DNA of 64,000 nucleotides from Viridothelium virens (GCA_010094025.1 ML991849.1:1-64000), one strand, 5' to 3'; positions 22,798 through 35,351 are shown, counted from the stretch's first letter. Numbers and translations are program-made. The notes: generated from the sequence alone by a model not told the origin.

Positions 22798-25700
22798 TCA
22801 ATCATGATCACTCAATACTTCCGTTTGACTTTCCCTTAATCCGCTTTCCAGACGGAGTACCCATGCTTCTCTTTTAGAGAACCATTCCTCGTCAACGTTG
22901 GTCAGCGTGCTGAACTTGGTACGGTCGTTGTGGTAGTGGTCCAACCAGTTGCGATAGTCCTCGAATTTCGCGCCCTGTGGACTAAGATTCTTATCATCCC
23001 TAACATTCATTCTATCGCTCGACCTGTCTATCAAGAATCTTCGACTTGGATCTTTTGGGTGCTCTAGCATCCCATATTCAGCAATTTCCTACTTTGCTCC
23101 CCAACATTAGTTTCACAGAACTTTCACTTTGGTCATGGAGGAGAATTGCCTTTGCTGTCGGGCGATTTGCACACTCTCGTCGCATTTGATCTTGTACAGA
23201 TATGCGGTATGATTGCACAAGCTGCTCGACAAACTTTTCTTCCAGTCCCATCCCTTGCTGACTCGCCAACAATTGCATCATATCATCTTCAAAATCGCGG
23301 ATGATCTCGCTTTCTTCGTCCAGTATTTCGGAAATGTCGTCGCTTTGGACTCTTTTTCGAAAGCTTCCTGAGCTTCTGCAGCAGACGTGGGTCAAATCGT
23401 CATTGTCAAATCGCTTGATTCGAACCAGGTCAAGGATTATTTGCTCTCTTTGAGGTTCGGGTGCAGGTTCAGATAGCAGGTCAAGCCATTCCAGCCACCA
23501 CGCCTCCTTTCCTAGGCGCAAAACAGACTTCCACCATTCCTCCTCAGGGCTTCGCAATAGTATCGTTGACGGGCTACACCCAGAATCCGAACACGCACAC
23601 AAGCAGTGGTCTCGAGCTATGGGGTCTGCGCCCCAACGAAGGAGAATTTTGATTATATTAATCATCTCGGAACACCGTAATTCTTCCACACTCAACATTC
23701 CATCGAAGGCAGTATAGGTAAATCTTCTCAATTCGCTGGCCGCATGGTGCAAAACTGTCCAGCCACGCTCATCTTGTCGCGCTAGTGAAGCGCCTCTCTT
23801 AAGGTGTTCCTCGATCAATGCAGCGTTGCAGGACCGAACTGCTTTCATGAGGGCTGTCTGGCCATAACAGTCTGCATAATCAATATCAAATGAGAATCCA
23901 GCTTCGAATAAAGCTTTGGCTTCACTGATGTTGGATACCACATGCAGAAGCGTTGCACCAGGATTCGGTCCAAGCGTCTCTACTGTGGAATCTGGTCCAA
24001 GCATCATATCCGGATTTGCCCCGAACTTGAGAAGCTCCTGTAAAAGATCCCTATCGTCGAACCTCGTAGCCCGCTTGTTGCGCCAAGCATACTCTGACAT
24101 AAGATCGTCGACAATGTTCTGAAATGAATCAGCATCAAGGGATTTCTTGCAGTGCTCCAACATCAAGGTAAACAAATTTTGGTCTACTCCCCAGTAACTG
24201 AGACGGAGAGTGAGTGGAAGATAGGTCACGTCAAACAGTCGAACAGGGGCCGATCCTGCTTCGAGCAAAAGAAGCACGGAGTCTTTTTGCTGATATGCGA
24301 ATGCGTACGCCAAAGGTGTGAAACACCACCTATCGCAGAAGTCCGTACGTTCGTAGCGTGGTATGAGCTTTCGCAGAAGTTTCGGTCGTAGAATAGCCAA
24401 ATGAAGTGCCGTTTGATCTAGAAAATTATTGGCGGTAAAGTTTGGAGACCTCATCAGCTATCGGTCAAGATCATTATCTGAGCCTAGCAAGACTGCTTCC
24501 ATTGGCGACGTAGTCTCGCCAAATCCTACCATGAGATCAGCGTAAGATAGGGAACATCTGATAATAAGAATCGTATAGCTACCAGGATCATTCGTCACGC
24601 AATTTCGAATCACCTCGAGATAGAATGGATCGCTTGGGAATATGTCGCCACGCACAAAGTCAAACTTGTGAATATGCCAGCTCATAATCGACCGGGAATT
24701 CAGCAAGGAAACATCAAAGCCACTGTCCAGAAGAATCTTAATCGGTTGTATATACGGAGATCCAAATGACTCATGTATGAGGCACATTTCTAGAAGCCTT
24801 CCTCTCTGCATTAGGGATGAAACTAAAGCTTTGGAAAGTCAGGCTTACGAGTCTTCGGTCCCCCACTTAGCTCCATAACTGACCAACATCTTTCCCATAT
24901 TCAGCCGATGCTGCGTGGTCTCTGGTTCCGAGAAACGCCATTTCTCGATGAAATCCTTGAGTAAGGCGTCAAAGACTATGCATATGGGTGTCGATTTGCC
25001 TGAGCTCACCTCAAGATACGTTCTCCCACTTGGATTAACATCATCGGGTGAAGCTTGACCGTATTCGAAAGGTTCCTGCAGTTGTTTATGAGCCTCCGGA
25101 AGTTCAAGAAAACCCTCGTAACACTTTTCCAGCACGACGAAGCCTGGAGAAGTGTACTTAACAACTCGGACTGGGCGAAGAGTTATCGACATAGAGTAGC
25201 CACTGTCTCCCCACGCAAGGCAAAGTTGGAACTGGATCAGTTTGAGGATGTTGAATGGATAAAGCCCGACATTGAATGACGTGTAGAATGCTCTATTCCT
25301 GCATGACGCTCTGTCGCAGCTAGAGAAGAGGCTTGTAACTGAGGGAAAGTTCCAAGACCAGAACCGTCCAGATTGGGTAATTGTTCTATGGCAAGAGCAA
25401 AAGCATTTCCCATCTAAGCAAAGCGCGTTTTGTCGTGTTTGACGATAAGTTAGCCTGCTTGGATTGTATCCCGGCAGTTCAGATGAGCCGGTATGGTCTG
25501 CGCCACTATTTGCAGCCATCTCTTGCATTACGCTGCTACTTTCCGTTACAATGATTCGATTGTGCATTTGAGTAACCATGGCCGAGTTATAGGCAGACTG
25601 GTGCAATGTTAGAAAGTTTGAAGTCCGGCTCAGCCTTTCCACTGCTTGTTTGACTTTCTTTTCCCGGGCAAGACTACAGAGTGCTTTTCATCTCTTGCTA

Positions 25701-26017
25701 AACGAGCTCTCTCCTTCTTTAGGAAGCGTTCTCTCTAGAAGGCTGTCAAGCAGTTCGACCTGAGTCGCACACCTCTCAACTGTAAGCATTAGCATCTGCT
25801 TATTCTGCACACTCAATCGACTCAAGGCCACCGGTGTGCATAGTTGAGCCAGCGTATCATTTAAGAGTGGAAGTTCAAAATACAGGTCGCTGAATACATT
25901 TGAGTTCTGAGTGAGAGAGGACTGAAACTCTTTCAGACGTGTACTGATTTTGGCGCTGAAGTCGATCATCTGAACGATGGAGCCAGCAAGGCCGAGCGCA
26001 GCGATAGCTTCCGCCAT
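22798..26017 (-). pseudogene. Broken STAND-type ankyrin repeat gene
   Basis: Open segments at 26017-25688, 25642-24845, 24811-24458, 24454-23078 and 23070-22798 read as one protein in order. The first begins MAEAIAALGLAGSIVQMIDF, the usual N-terminal domain of fungal STAND/NLR-like receptors. The third and fourth carry ankyrin-like units (DQTALHLAILRP, GQTALMKAVRSCNAALIEEH, GWTVLHHAASEL). The last is a short conserved-looking tail (EHPKDPSRRF ... NWLDHY). The first four segments share one frame and are separated only by stop codons (TGA near 25690, TAA/TGA near 24840-24847, TAG near 24460). The last is displaced by one base near 23080. None of these joins makes a convincing intron. No NACHT or NB-ARC ATPase is seen. 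In intact relatives such proteins are thought to sense non-self or damage and trigger cell death. Confidence 0.75.
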
Positions 26018-26705
26018 AGCTTCGATACGGACATAAAAATCTCACTTAAAAGAGCAGTCAGGATCTGAGACAGTAGGATTGTCAAGGCGAAATGTAGAAC
26101 GGGAACGCTCAGCTTATCTTTCATTAGGGAAGGCAGAACTACCACAGGGAGTGAGCCTTGGAGAAGCCTTGGAGAAGCCTAGGGGTCGTCATTTGGCAGA
26201 TTCAAATGTTGTGTAACTTGAACTTGAACAGGGGTACGGTTGCGAAGTTCATACCCAGATCCTGAAATGGAATAGAAGGATCTCCCCAGTGCGGAACTTT
26301 CCAAACAAAGGGTAAGTGATATTAAGACAATACTCTATGATGTCAGAGCTAGACTACTGCGCTCGTGAAGTAGCTTTAGTGGTCGTTATTCCGCCCGAGT
26401 CGTTTTCCGGCGTCTCTAAAATGCATTTAGGGTGCTATCATGCACCAAAACCTTTCTATTTAATCTAAGATATAGTAGTCACCCATCTCGTCATACGCCA
26501 AACATAATTACTTTCCTTCCACGCTGCATGCCCAGATATCATTAATACATGTTCCTTTAGATCAAATCCGCCCGAAAGTGCCATGACGCGTACTATCCAG
26601 TATGCTCCCTCCTATATACACAAAGACAACGCCGCGGGCGAAGGTGGGGCCTTTCCAAATTTTTTAATATAATGTAGTTGTGTCCCTTGGAGGGAGCAAT
26701 CCAGT
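26018..26705. other. Intergenic, nothing recognised
   Basis: About 690 bases between the promoter side of the ankyrin pseudogene and the 3' end of btgC. There is a short direct repeat TTGGAGAAGCC near 26157-26180 and no open frame of note. Confidence 0.5.
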
Positions 26706-29064
26706 CTACCCAATACGCTGACCCCCACAGTCGGGAATGGTAATATTGGGCTTGAGATTACGATTGACATCCATCAATCCCCATTTCGACTCCCAATTAT
26801 CGGTCGGGGTATTGAACATGACCTTCCATGGTTCATCAAACGCTTCGAACCTGCATGCCACCAGAGTCAGCTCAAAATTCCCTGCTGGATAGACTTTCCC
26901 TTTCTCCCGACCAATCGAAAGCAAAGAAACTGAAGAGATAAAGGGGGGATAGAGACGCCACTCACCAAAAATAATTCGTCCCATTCTTCAAACTCTGACA
27001 CACAAACCCCTCCATAAACGTATTCATATTCGGCACGCTCGCCACCGCGCCCGCCGTCGGATTCGGACACCCATCATCCGTCCCACAATCATTGCCGCCC
27101 TCGCTCGGCCACCCCACCTCCGCGATCACACTCGGCTTGCTCCGATCGAGGCTGACATCGTGCTGCTGCCAGAAATCCCAGGTCCATCCGGGCGCCTGGT
27201 CGGGCGTGACGCCCGCGAAGAAAGGGTGGACATTCGCCATGATGACGTCGACGGCCTGGGCGAGCTGGCTGTTCCAGTTGTCGCCGAGGTCGGAGGTGGC
27301 GAGGGGTAAGGAGCCGAGCCCCATGGAGGTGAGGTTCTGCTTGACGGAGGTCAGGGTGGTGATGAGTTGCTCTTCGGACAGGTATTTGGAGAAGAGGACT
27401 TCGTTGCCGACGATGACGCCGGCGAGGGGCGAGGCGCCGCCTTTCGGGATGCTCTGCAGGACGGACCACATCTGGGAGATCTGGCGGTTGTTGGTGGTTT
27501 GGTTGGAGTTGAGGTAGACGCCGAGCCAGAGCTTCATGTCTGAGGGTTGGAGGTTGAGCTGGGAGAAGGCGTGGAGGACCATCTCGGTTTGGTTGCAGTC
27601 GGTGCCGTAGAGGCGGACGACGTTGGTGAGCTGGGAGAGGACGGCAATGTCGGCGGTGACGTTGTTTTGTATTGGTGGATTGTTTAAGCAGTCGGGGTAT
27701 TGGGCGTTGAGGGGCGTGTAGTCCATGCCAGGGAAGACTTTCTTCAGGTTTGGATTGTTCATGAGTGCTTGAATCTGAGGTGAATTTGCATTGAGATCGC
27801 CTTTCGAGTCGGAGATCGACTGAGTGGAGGCTGATGAGCTACCTCCACCAGAAGAGGACGAAGATGAATTCTTGCGGTTGGTCAAAACACCTCCCACGAC
27901 ACCTCCAACAATTGCAAGGACTATAATCAGGCCTATCACGCCTCCAACAATCCATTTCAATCGTTTGTTACCGGTAGTCTGCTTATCCAACCAAGCACTC
28001 TTCTCGGCTTCACCACCAGGTACGTTGGAATTGTCAGGGACTGCGTTATATGAGCCGCTTGGATTTCTTGACCCAAACATTTTCCCTGCAGCTGCTCCTC
28101 CTGCAGCGGCACCGATCGCGCCGGCGGGAGCTATACCGTCCGGACCTTGATTTCTTGAGGCAGGCCGACCGAGATTCAGAAATGACCTTCTCCGTCCGTC
28201 GTGAGCTGGAGCATCTAATCCATCATCACCATCATCAGCTATTGAGTAAGGATCGATAGAGCCCAGAGCAGCACTGCTTGCAAATGGATCTCTAGCAGAA
28301 TGGCGGTTATAGGGACTGTCTGAGTAGGGCGCGTAGTCATCGGCATATCGTTGTGGCGAGGATCCATCCAAAGGGATACTATGATCCGAATAACGTTGCG
28401 GCGTCGATATACCTGGCTCATAAGCAGCGGGAGCTAGAGCTGTATTGGGAACGTACGAATCTTGGTGATTGTGCGCCACGTAGTTCCGTGGAGTGAACTC
28501 CGGTGGAGGAGGGATAGGATAACCCGCACCATCGGGGTTGAACTGGCGCTCGGGAGGATCAGGCATGTTTTGTTGTGGCCGCCCGTTTCGAAATAGATTG
28601 TCAATATCCTGTAACGCTTGAACACCGCTTTCTCTTTCGTGTGTATTGGCAACGCCGACCGCAATTCCTGTGATACCTCCGCCAGCTGCAGCCTCGCTTA
28701 GATTGTCGTGTGCAGGAGTAGTGACAGACTGCCGGTTGGGATTTGAGTATGCTCTCTGTCGCCTGTATTCGGCAGAGGGTAGAGATCGATGTGGTGGAGG
28801 TGGCGGCGGCGGGGTGGGAGAACCGGACGAGTCTGTGGGTATTGGAAGTGGAGGAGGTGGAGAAGGGGGAGCGTAGTCGTAAGGTTGTTGCAAGTCTTGT
28901 CGCCGCGAGCCGCCAGAGTATGTGTTGACAGGAGCGACTTGGTACGACCTGCTGCCTCTACTTGCAGCTGCTGGATCGTGGTAGGGTTGGACGGGAGTTG
29001 AGTGGTTAAAGCCTGTTTGCTCTGGGTTGTTGGGTAAATATTGTCGGAAATGTTTGGAGGACAT
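26706..29064 (-). CDS. btgC: GH17 glucan endo-1,3-beta-glucosidase, BtgC type
   Basis: Exons 29064-26966 and 26850-26706 are joined by a 115-nt intron whose removal rebuilds [13 protein letters not shown]; the product is 747 aa. The ATG at 29064 (MSSKHFRQY) is the first in frame. Residues 1-365 are a Pro/Ser/Tyr-rich cytoplasmic arm. A single membrane helix ([20 protein letters not shown]) lies at about 368-393, then a Ser-rich stalk and the GH17 barrel to the end. The acid/base glutamate is in VGNEVLF near 555 and the nucleophile in [11 protein letters not shown] near 648. It is a type II membrane protein acting on beta-1,3-glucan at the cell surface, with a role in wall remodelling. Several NxT/NxS sites lie in the outer part. 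It matches the long, membrane-anchored BtgC class rather than the GPI-anchored Bgt/Eng forms. Confidence 0.93.
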
Positions 29065-29925
29065 GGCGGGCTGAGGGGTGAGACGGAGGGCAGCCACCGA
29101 GGCTCAGGTCCGTATTGTCACGACCTGTAACGTCCAGAACAGTAACGAGCCGCCCGAGTTGGACACTTGCGACTGTGCGGCAAAGGCAATATTGACACCG
29201 GACACTGCGTAAATTCACACATTACAAGGAAGAAGGCGCAGCGCAGCCCATCTCGTTAATGGAAGAAACAAAGATGTGAAAACAGAAACAAGACGGCAGA
29301 AAGAGATTTACGGCTGGTCAGCCATACGGTGGGCTGGGTGGTGGTGCTTTGGGCGGTTTGGAATTACCGTAAACAGTCTAGCCCACCGCCTCCCAAGCAA
29401 CGTAAAGCCAAGAATAGCAGTCGCCACCCCCCGGCTCGGATCTGATGTCAGTTTGTCATCCAATCAGGCTTATTTCCCTGTCTCGATCTGACCATGGGCT
29501 TCAACAAGAACGCGGCTCACGTGCAAGATTTTATTGGTGTGGGTACCTGTTGTAGTGACGATAAAGTGATGATACAATCCGATATTTATCCACCTTCCGC
29601 TTACCTGTTCGCTTGAAGTAACGCCAGGACCTTGCTAATGTTACAGTAACCGTGAACACATGAAGATGTTTGCTTGCTTTTGTCGTTTGCCCGCCACGTA
29701 CGGAGTACAACAAAGCTAATGAGGTTCAGCCTCATAAAAGATTCCCAATGCCCACCCTCCATCTCCATGGAACAGGCAGGCCGAGAAGCAATACTGTTGA
29801 TAAGATCGGACCGGTCTCTTGACTGCTAGTCGACTTCTCATCCGCACTGCCTAGTATTCCTCTCGTAGGGCGTGCGAAGCCGTCACGGCGTCACCTATCT
29901 CTTCTATCCGCCGAATCTTTTCAAT
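29065..29925. other. Intergenic, btgC promoter side
   Basis: About 860 bases upstream of btgC and downstream of the small minus-strand gene. No exon was recognised. Confidence 0.5.
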
Positions 29926-30326
29926 TTATCGTTTTGAATATGCGTCAACAGCATTTTCGAGATCTTGAAGGGAAGAGCCATCTCCATACGCGTCCGCCAT
30001 TTTCGCATTCTCCTCCCAGCGCTTGCGATCGAGCTCTGCCATTCGTTTTTTATGCGTCATCCACGAGCTTGTCTTCGAAGAAATTGTCATTACACCGACG
30101 CCTTACCTTTTCATCAGCATTTTGTTCTGGAAAGACATTCAATGGGCGTGGTGATGTCATGAGCATACATACCAAGAAGTGCTGTAGCAACCCCTGCGAT
30201 AGACAGACGCCGAACTATTCGTGACCCATGATGTGTAGGTGCAGAAACCATGTTGCCTAGTAGGCTTGTGTAGACTCTCGACGATGTGGAGAAATGTCGA
30301 GGTTGGAATTGCGCTCGTAGAACCAT
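29926..30326 (-). CDS. Small, probably mitochondrial protein (93 aa)
   Basis: Three small exons, 30326-30173, 30126-30107 (20 nt) and 30033-29926, with introns of 46 and 73 nt and canonical ends, give 93 aa. The N terminus is rich in Arg, Ser and hydroxyl residues and free of acids (MVLRAQFQPRHFSTSSRVY), a typical mitochondrial presequence. A short hydrophobic stretch (LSIAGVATALLG) follows, then an acidic/basic helical tail LDRKRWEENAKMADAYGD with LQDLENAVDAY. I do not recognise a named family; the tail has the look of a conserved fungal protein. Because it is split into tiny exons it is easily missed. The acceptor of the last intron could also be two bases upstream, but only the chosen site keeps the frame. 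Confidence 0.6.
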
Positions 30327-31492
30327 ATTCACTGAGTCCGTGACAAGCGACGTCACCGAAGGACTTTGCACAATAGCAGTGGAAGTACACTGAGCAGGAT
30401 GAATATGTGTGCAATGGAAACTCCTTGAAGTTATAAGGCAAGAGTCTTATTACATAGGCAGAAGCCGAGAGCTCTTCGGAAGATATCGAGCATCTCTCGA
30501 ATTTACTTCGTCAGGGTTGAGAGGGAGAGGGACCGCGGCCGCCACCGGCCGTCATGAGGTGGAGGGTACGTATCCCGGGGTGCCGGAGAGATATGCACCC
30601 GTGGGTGCATGGGTTTGTGATTTTGCGGGGTTTGTGGGGACGACACGCTAACTTGGCGTGGTCGGGTCCCAATGGCCCTGCGGCGGAAAGCAGGGGTAAG
30701 TGACAGCCGTGCTTACCTCAGCACGCCTACACTTTAGGTATCTAACAGCAAGGCACCCGATGCACCCACGTTACCAAGCTACCAGGGTACAAATCCACCA
30801 CTGACACTACAAAGCGTTCCTTAGACTGAGAACGATACTTCATGACATGGACAGGATCGATTGAAAGTAGAAGATAATGTATGCATACTGACGGGTATAA
30901 GGTCTAAGGAAATCTTAGGTACATCAATGTAGGCCGTGCTTCCTGGCCGACTCTGGGAGTAGACTCAGCAAGTTTAAGGAGATGAGCACCTGGATATCTG
31001 GAAAGGACAGGAGGTCGCACAACGCTTGAAATCTGACAAAGCAAATGGAGAATCTTGCAAAGAAAAGCAACCTCGAATGACCGAAACCCGGGGACATATG
31101 AGAGTTCAAGTAAACATCGCTACCGTTGCCCTCCTTGACGCATATGTCGCCTTGTCCTTGACCGGCACGCAGAGTAACTAAAACAATGCTCCAAGCGTAT
31201 GCCTTGACCGTGGTTGATAGGCAATGAGAGCGACCCATATATTTATAAGCGACCAAGCAAGTTTGACGCGCAAAGACGCTTCAAGAACACTCCCAAGGGA
31301 AGTAACTTTTGATGACCATAGTAGCAAGCCTTCCATTCAGCAACTGAAGCCGACCATTTGACCGAGATGTGGATTTTTGAACATATAGAGGCCACGCCGA
31401 GCATATGTGTTAAAGGTAATCAATGCCGTGCTCCGACGGGAAGAGACGAGCGCTTCAGAAAGGCGGCATCGATATCGCATCATATATTTTTA
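30327..31492. other. Intergenic, nothing recognised
   Basis: Upstream of the small mitochondrial-type gene and downstream of the DUF8032-type gene. GC-rich near 30.5-30.65 kb with a short plus-strand frame. No domain or splice partner was found. Confidence 0.45.
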
Positions 31493-34400
31493 TCATGGCG
31501 AAGCTTCACGCTTCGTCCTTTTGTTCCTCTCCAGCCACTTGCGTTTGCCAACTCGTGTCTCGAAATGAGGTGCGACGCTGACTGCGTCTTGACCGGCCGT
31601 CATGATAGCGCTGCGCATCTTGTTACGATAGGCATCCACTGAAGTCACAACTGTTAGCCCAACATCGATACGAATGGCAATCAAGAATCTGGAGATAACG
31701 TACGGCAGCGCTGCAGGAAAAGCGTCCGTCCTGCGAATACCCGGCTTTGGCTCCAGCTCATTCTGTATCCCAAGTCGTTCAGAGTCACTTCCTTGTTTCT
31801 CCTCGAGCGATTCATTCGAGGCATCGGGACTTTCGCCTCACCCCCATCCAGCATGGGCACAGGCACAAGGGTGCGTGCCACAGTCGAATCGCGGGAAGAT
31901 TCATCAGCCTCATCATCATCGTCATCAAAGAAGCGACTGCCCCTCGCCGATGTTGGCGGGCTCTGCATCTCGGTAGGGAAATAGCTGCGGGGGTATACTG
32001 AATTCCCCTTGCGGTAAGAATCTGGGAGGTCATCCATTTTCACCTGATCGAGCATGACGCGCACCCGGACACGTGTGCCGCGCTGGGTATCTTCAACGAG
32101 GATGAATTTGCGGCGCTTAGATTCCGGCAGGTCCCCAAATAGAGCGGCATTGCGTTCTTCATCAGACTCCTTGCCTGCTTGAGACGTGGCAACAGCATGC
32201 GCAGTTCCATGAGGTCCAGAACCGAGTTGATCCATACCATCGTGAGTGGAGGGCAATCCCGATCCGGCGGCTATGTTGTGCGCAGAAGGATATGTAGGAT
32301 AGAAACTGCCCGAGTGTCGAACATCCGTGGGAGAGCTGGACGTGCCAACACCATTAGGTGGCGCATGGTGGTGGGTGTTTGAGCCATCCGCGTACTCATT
32401 ATTGGCTGCGAAACAAAGAAATGCAAATGTCAGCGAGCACATCGTAGCGGTTGAAGCAATTACAACCAAGCATGTAAGCACTATACAGTCGATGATTTGA
32501 TTGGGTGTGTCTGTGTCTGTACTTCGCGTGAAAGGGATAGATGACCCGTCGCAACGGCACAGAAAGTATTTTACATGAAATACGGAAGCTGCTCAAATGA
32601 CGGAATCCTCATCCTCATCCTAATGTAGCCTCATGGGAGAACACATGCAGAGAAAAAGACGGTGAAAGAAAAACAGCTCGGTCATACACCAGAGCATTGG
32701 TATATCGCGACAACGACAAGCAAGCACAATTCAATCACATCTGGTGAAACATACCGCTAACGTCGTCGTTACCTCCCGGCGCAGTCCCATCACGATTCGC
32801 GTGATGATGATGCATTTGACTTCCCCCTCCCATGCTCATACTCCCTTGCCGGGGAGGCCCAGCTCCCGCAGACATCCCTCCGTTCGTAGTTGGCACCCCT
32901 CCTGCTGTTCCAGGACCAGTTGGACCAGCCATCTGACCTTGGTGTTGTGTTTGGGCGACTTGTTTTCGATTGCTGATCTTTGCCATCCGGCGAACTCGTC
33001 GACTTCGAAGTCGCGGGTCCTGGTTGCTGTTTCGCCAGCTATCGACGGCGCGTTGAATAAGACCGCGCTTGCCCCTTAGACAAGGATTCAGTTGAGCGAG
33101 TGCCCAACCAACGGTGTTACACTCAGTTTCGTAGTGAAGCCGATTCCCTTTGTACTGATCTTTTGGACAACAGGCACGCGGATAGACGCAGTTTTCCGTT
33201 TTAAACTCTTGGCTCAACTCTTCCACGTTCACCGACTCGACATCACAACGAATTGTGTACTCCATCTTCACTCGATCTCTAGAGTACTCAAAGGCAATCC
33301 ATTGGACGCCGTTGTTATCTTGTCTCACAACTAGTGGAGTGGTAGCAGGAATTGGACCTGGAGCAGCATTTGGGTTAACACCAGCACCACCTGGAGCTCC
33401 TGCATGCATACTATTTGCGCTTCCAGGAGGCACTGTTGGTGTTGTTTGCGAATGTCCAATTCCAGAAGGCGGCCTCTGCAGAGGAGCAGGATTCATCTTC
33501 GACCGTGGGCTGGTAGTCATGCCTTGCTGATGAGGATGTGCACTGGGATTATGCATTTGCGGTTGGCCAGGTTGTGACATCAACAATGTCCCGGAGGCCA
33601 TTGAAGGATGCTGCTGCGCTCCTGGATGGGGTCCATAAGGCGAATGCTGCGGAAGGTTGTACTGCGGTGGGTAATACATTCCCTGCGGCATCTGAGCTGA
33701 CGGCTGTCCATAGAGCGATCGTGCATGCTGTTCGTGCTGTGGGGACTGCTGGACGGATGCAGGGGACCCAGATTGCGGCGTTTGGTAGATAGGAGGAAAT
33801 TGCTGATGACGACTCATCGTGTGTGCGGCCATGATGTCCGATTGCTCTATGATGAGGTTAGCGCTGGTTGTACAATGAGAGAGAATCATGGTTCAGTGGA
33901 GAACGAGAATCCCTCGTCTATGTACTAAATCTTCGGAACACGTTCCAGGTAACGTGGAAATGGGCTCTGTGGCCACTTACCAGATGTTGAGTAGCTTGCC
34001 GAGGTGCTAGCTGTACTGTAGGGACTTGGATGAGCTCCAAAGTAAGGCCCTTCAGTCGGTGGGTGCCCGGGAGCTCCTTGAATCCCGCCTACGTAGGGGG
34101 ATTGATGCGGTGGAGGAAAATTGTGGCTTGAAGAATGCGGCGACGCGTAGGGTCCTTGAGCAGGTGGGTGTCCCGAGGATTGCGACTGCTGCGGCGAGTC
34201 GGGATTATGCTGCTGCTGGAGAACAGCAGATGGCCGATGCTGGAGATGATGCGGCGGCGGTAGACCCTGCTGTGGATGGTTGGGATGATGCTAGAAGGGA
34301 CACAACGTGTTAGCCACAGAACTGGTGAACGTTCAGTGATCGTACTTCAGTGCTGAGGTAGTGGGGAAGCTCGAAAACGCGACGCGAAAGAACCCTGGTA

Positions 34401-35351
34401 TCAAAACAAAACAAAAAGATCTGAGCGCAGATCCAAGACAAGGCTTGATGCACGCATTTGATCAATGGGTCCAGTTCAAGATACGCACGCGCGCAAAGGA
34501 AGTTACACTAATTTGTAGGAAAAAAAAATAAATATAAAAAATTGAGACGAACCCAGGCGACAAAGTAAACAAAAGGTAAAAATAAAAATAAATAAACAGA
34601 AGCAAGTCGGGAGGTGTGATATGAATTAAGCTCACACTGCGTGCGAGACTAACAAGTACAAGTCGGTCATGGAAAACTTGTGAGGAGTTCCATGCGGAGG
34701 CACAGTACCACGGATCATGTACATGTGTATGATGACGGAAAAGAAGAAAACAAACAGATCCTGGGAAGAACGAAAGCTGATCTGATAAAGCTTGACTTGA
34801 GGCCCAATGCGTTGTGAATCGGAGGATTATCCGACGATCACAAGCATGGAGGACGCTGTTGCGAAGTAGAGAGGGGAGGGGGTGAGAAGAGTTGAGGGGT
34901 GTGGGCCGGGGAGGACAAGGGAGCTAAAAAGCAGAGTGCATAGAAGGCTTCTGGTAGGCTCCAAGCCAGCGTCTCGGCAGGAAGGGCATACCATGTAGTG
35001 AGTTCTGAGCCAGGCCTCGCAGTTATGCAGCGCTCAGGCGCAAGCAGGGCCGATGCATGCAGAAGAGAGAGCAGAAAAACGCAAGTGCAGCGACGGCGTC
35101 CAAGTACTCGGCCAAACAAGAATGCAAACAACGGTTGTCGGTGTGCCAAATGTTTTTGGGGGTCGTGTTTAAAGGGACAAAAGCAACGAGAGACGGGAAG
35201 GTGAGGTAGGTAGGTAGACAACGGGCGCTCCAACGAACAGACGTGACAGGCGTTTAAGGGAAGGGGAACAGGCCGCACTTACAGGATGGTCCGCCACAGC
35301 AGCCGGCTCTTCCTTATACCCCCCAGCTACGTCCTGCTCATTTGGTGCCAT
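31493..35351 (-). CDS. DUF8032-type Gln/Pro-rich putative regulator
   Basis: Five exons: 35351-35283, 34290-33981, 33846-32755, 32405-31704 and 31638-31493, giving 772 aa. All junctions are GT-AG and phase-consistent. The N-terminal 200 residues are Gln/Pro/His/Ser-rich (LQQQHNPDSPQQSQSS). Two related cysteine-poor modules follow. The first (WIAFEYSRDRVKMEYTIRCD ... ENCVYPRACCPKDQY ... GWALAQLNPCLRGKRGLIQR) ends in a basic RLRSRRVRRM patch. The second (RRKFILVEDTQRGTRVRVRV ... GNSVYPRSYFPTEM ... LQRCLDAYRNKM) is near the C terminus. Both share the VYPR core, as in the fungal DUF8032 family. The composition suggests a nuclear regulator, but no biochemical function is known to me. The first intron is 992 nt, very long for this genome. 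Confidence 0.82.
34291..35282 (-). other. 992-nt first intron of the DUF8032-type gene
   Basis: Donor GTAAGT at 35282, acceptor CTTCTAG at 34291. It separates a 69-nt first coding exon (23 codons, MAPNEQDVAGG start) from the Gln/His-rich exon. The interior has an A-rich patch near 34.5-34.6 kb and a CT-rich patch near 34.85-34.95 kb. No conserved frame was seen. Confidence 0.6.

Noticed and set aside
23078-25690. Stop codons in the ankyrin gene as introns or recoding
   Set aside because: The open parts on either side of the stops lie in one frame and no GT-AG pair of usable size and phase removes them. Recoding has no support in fungi.
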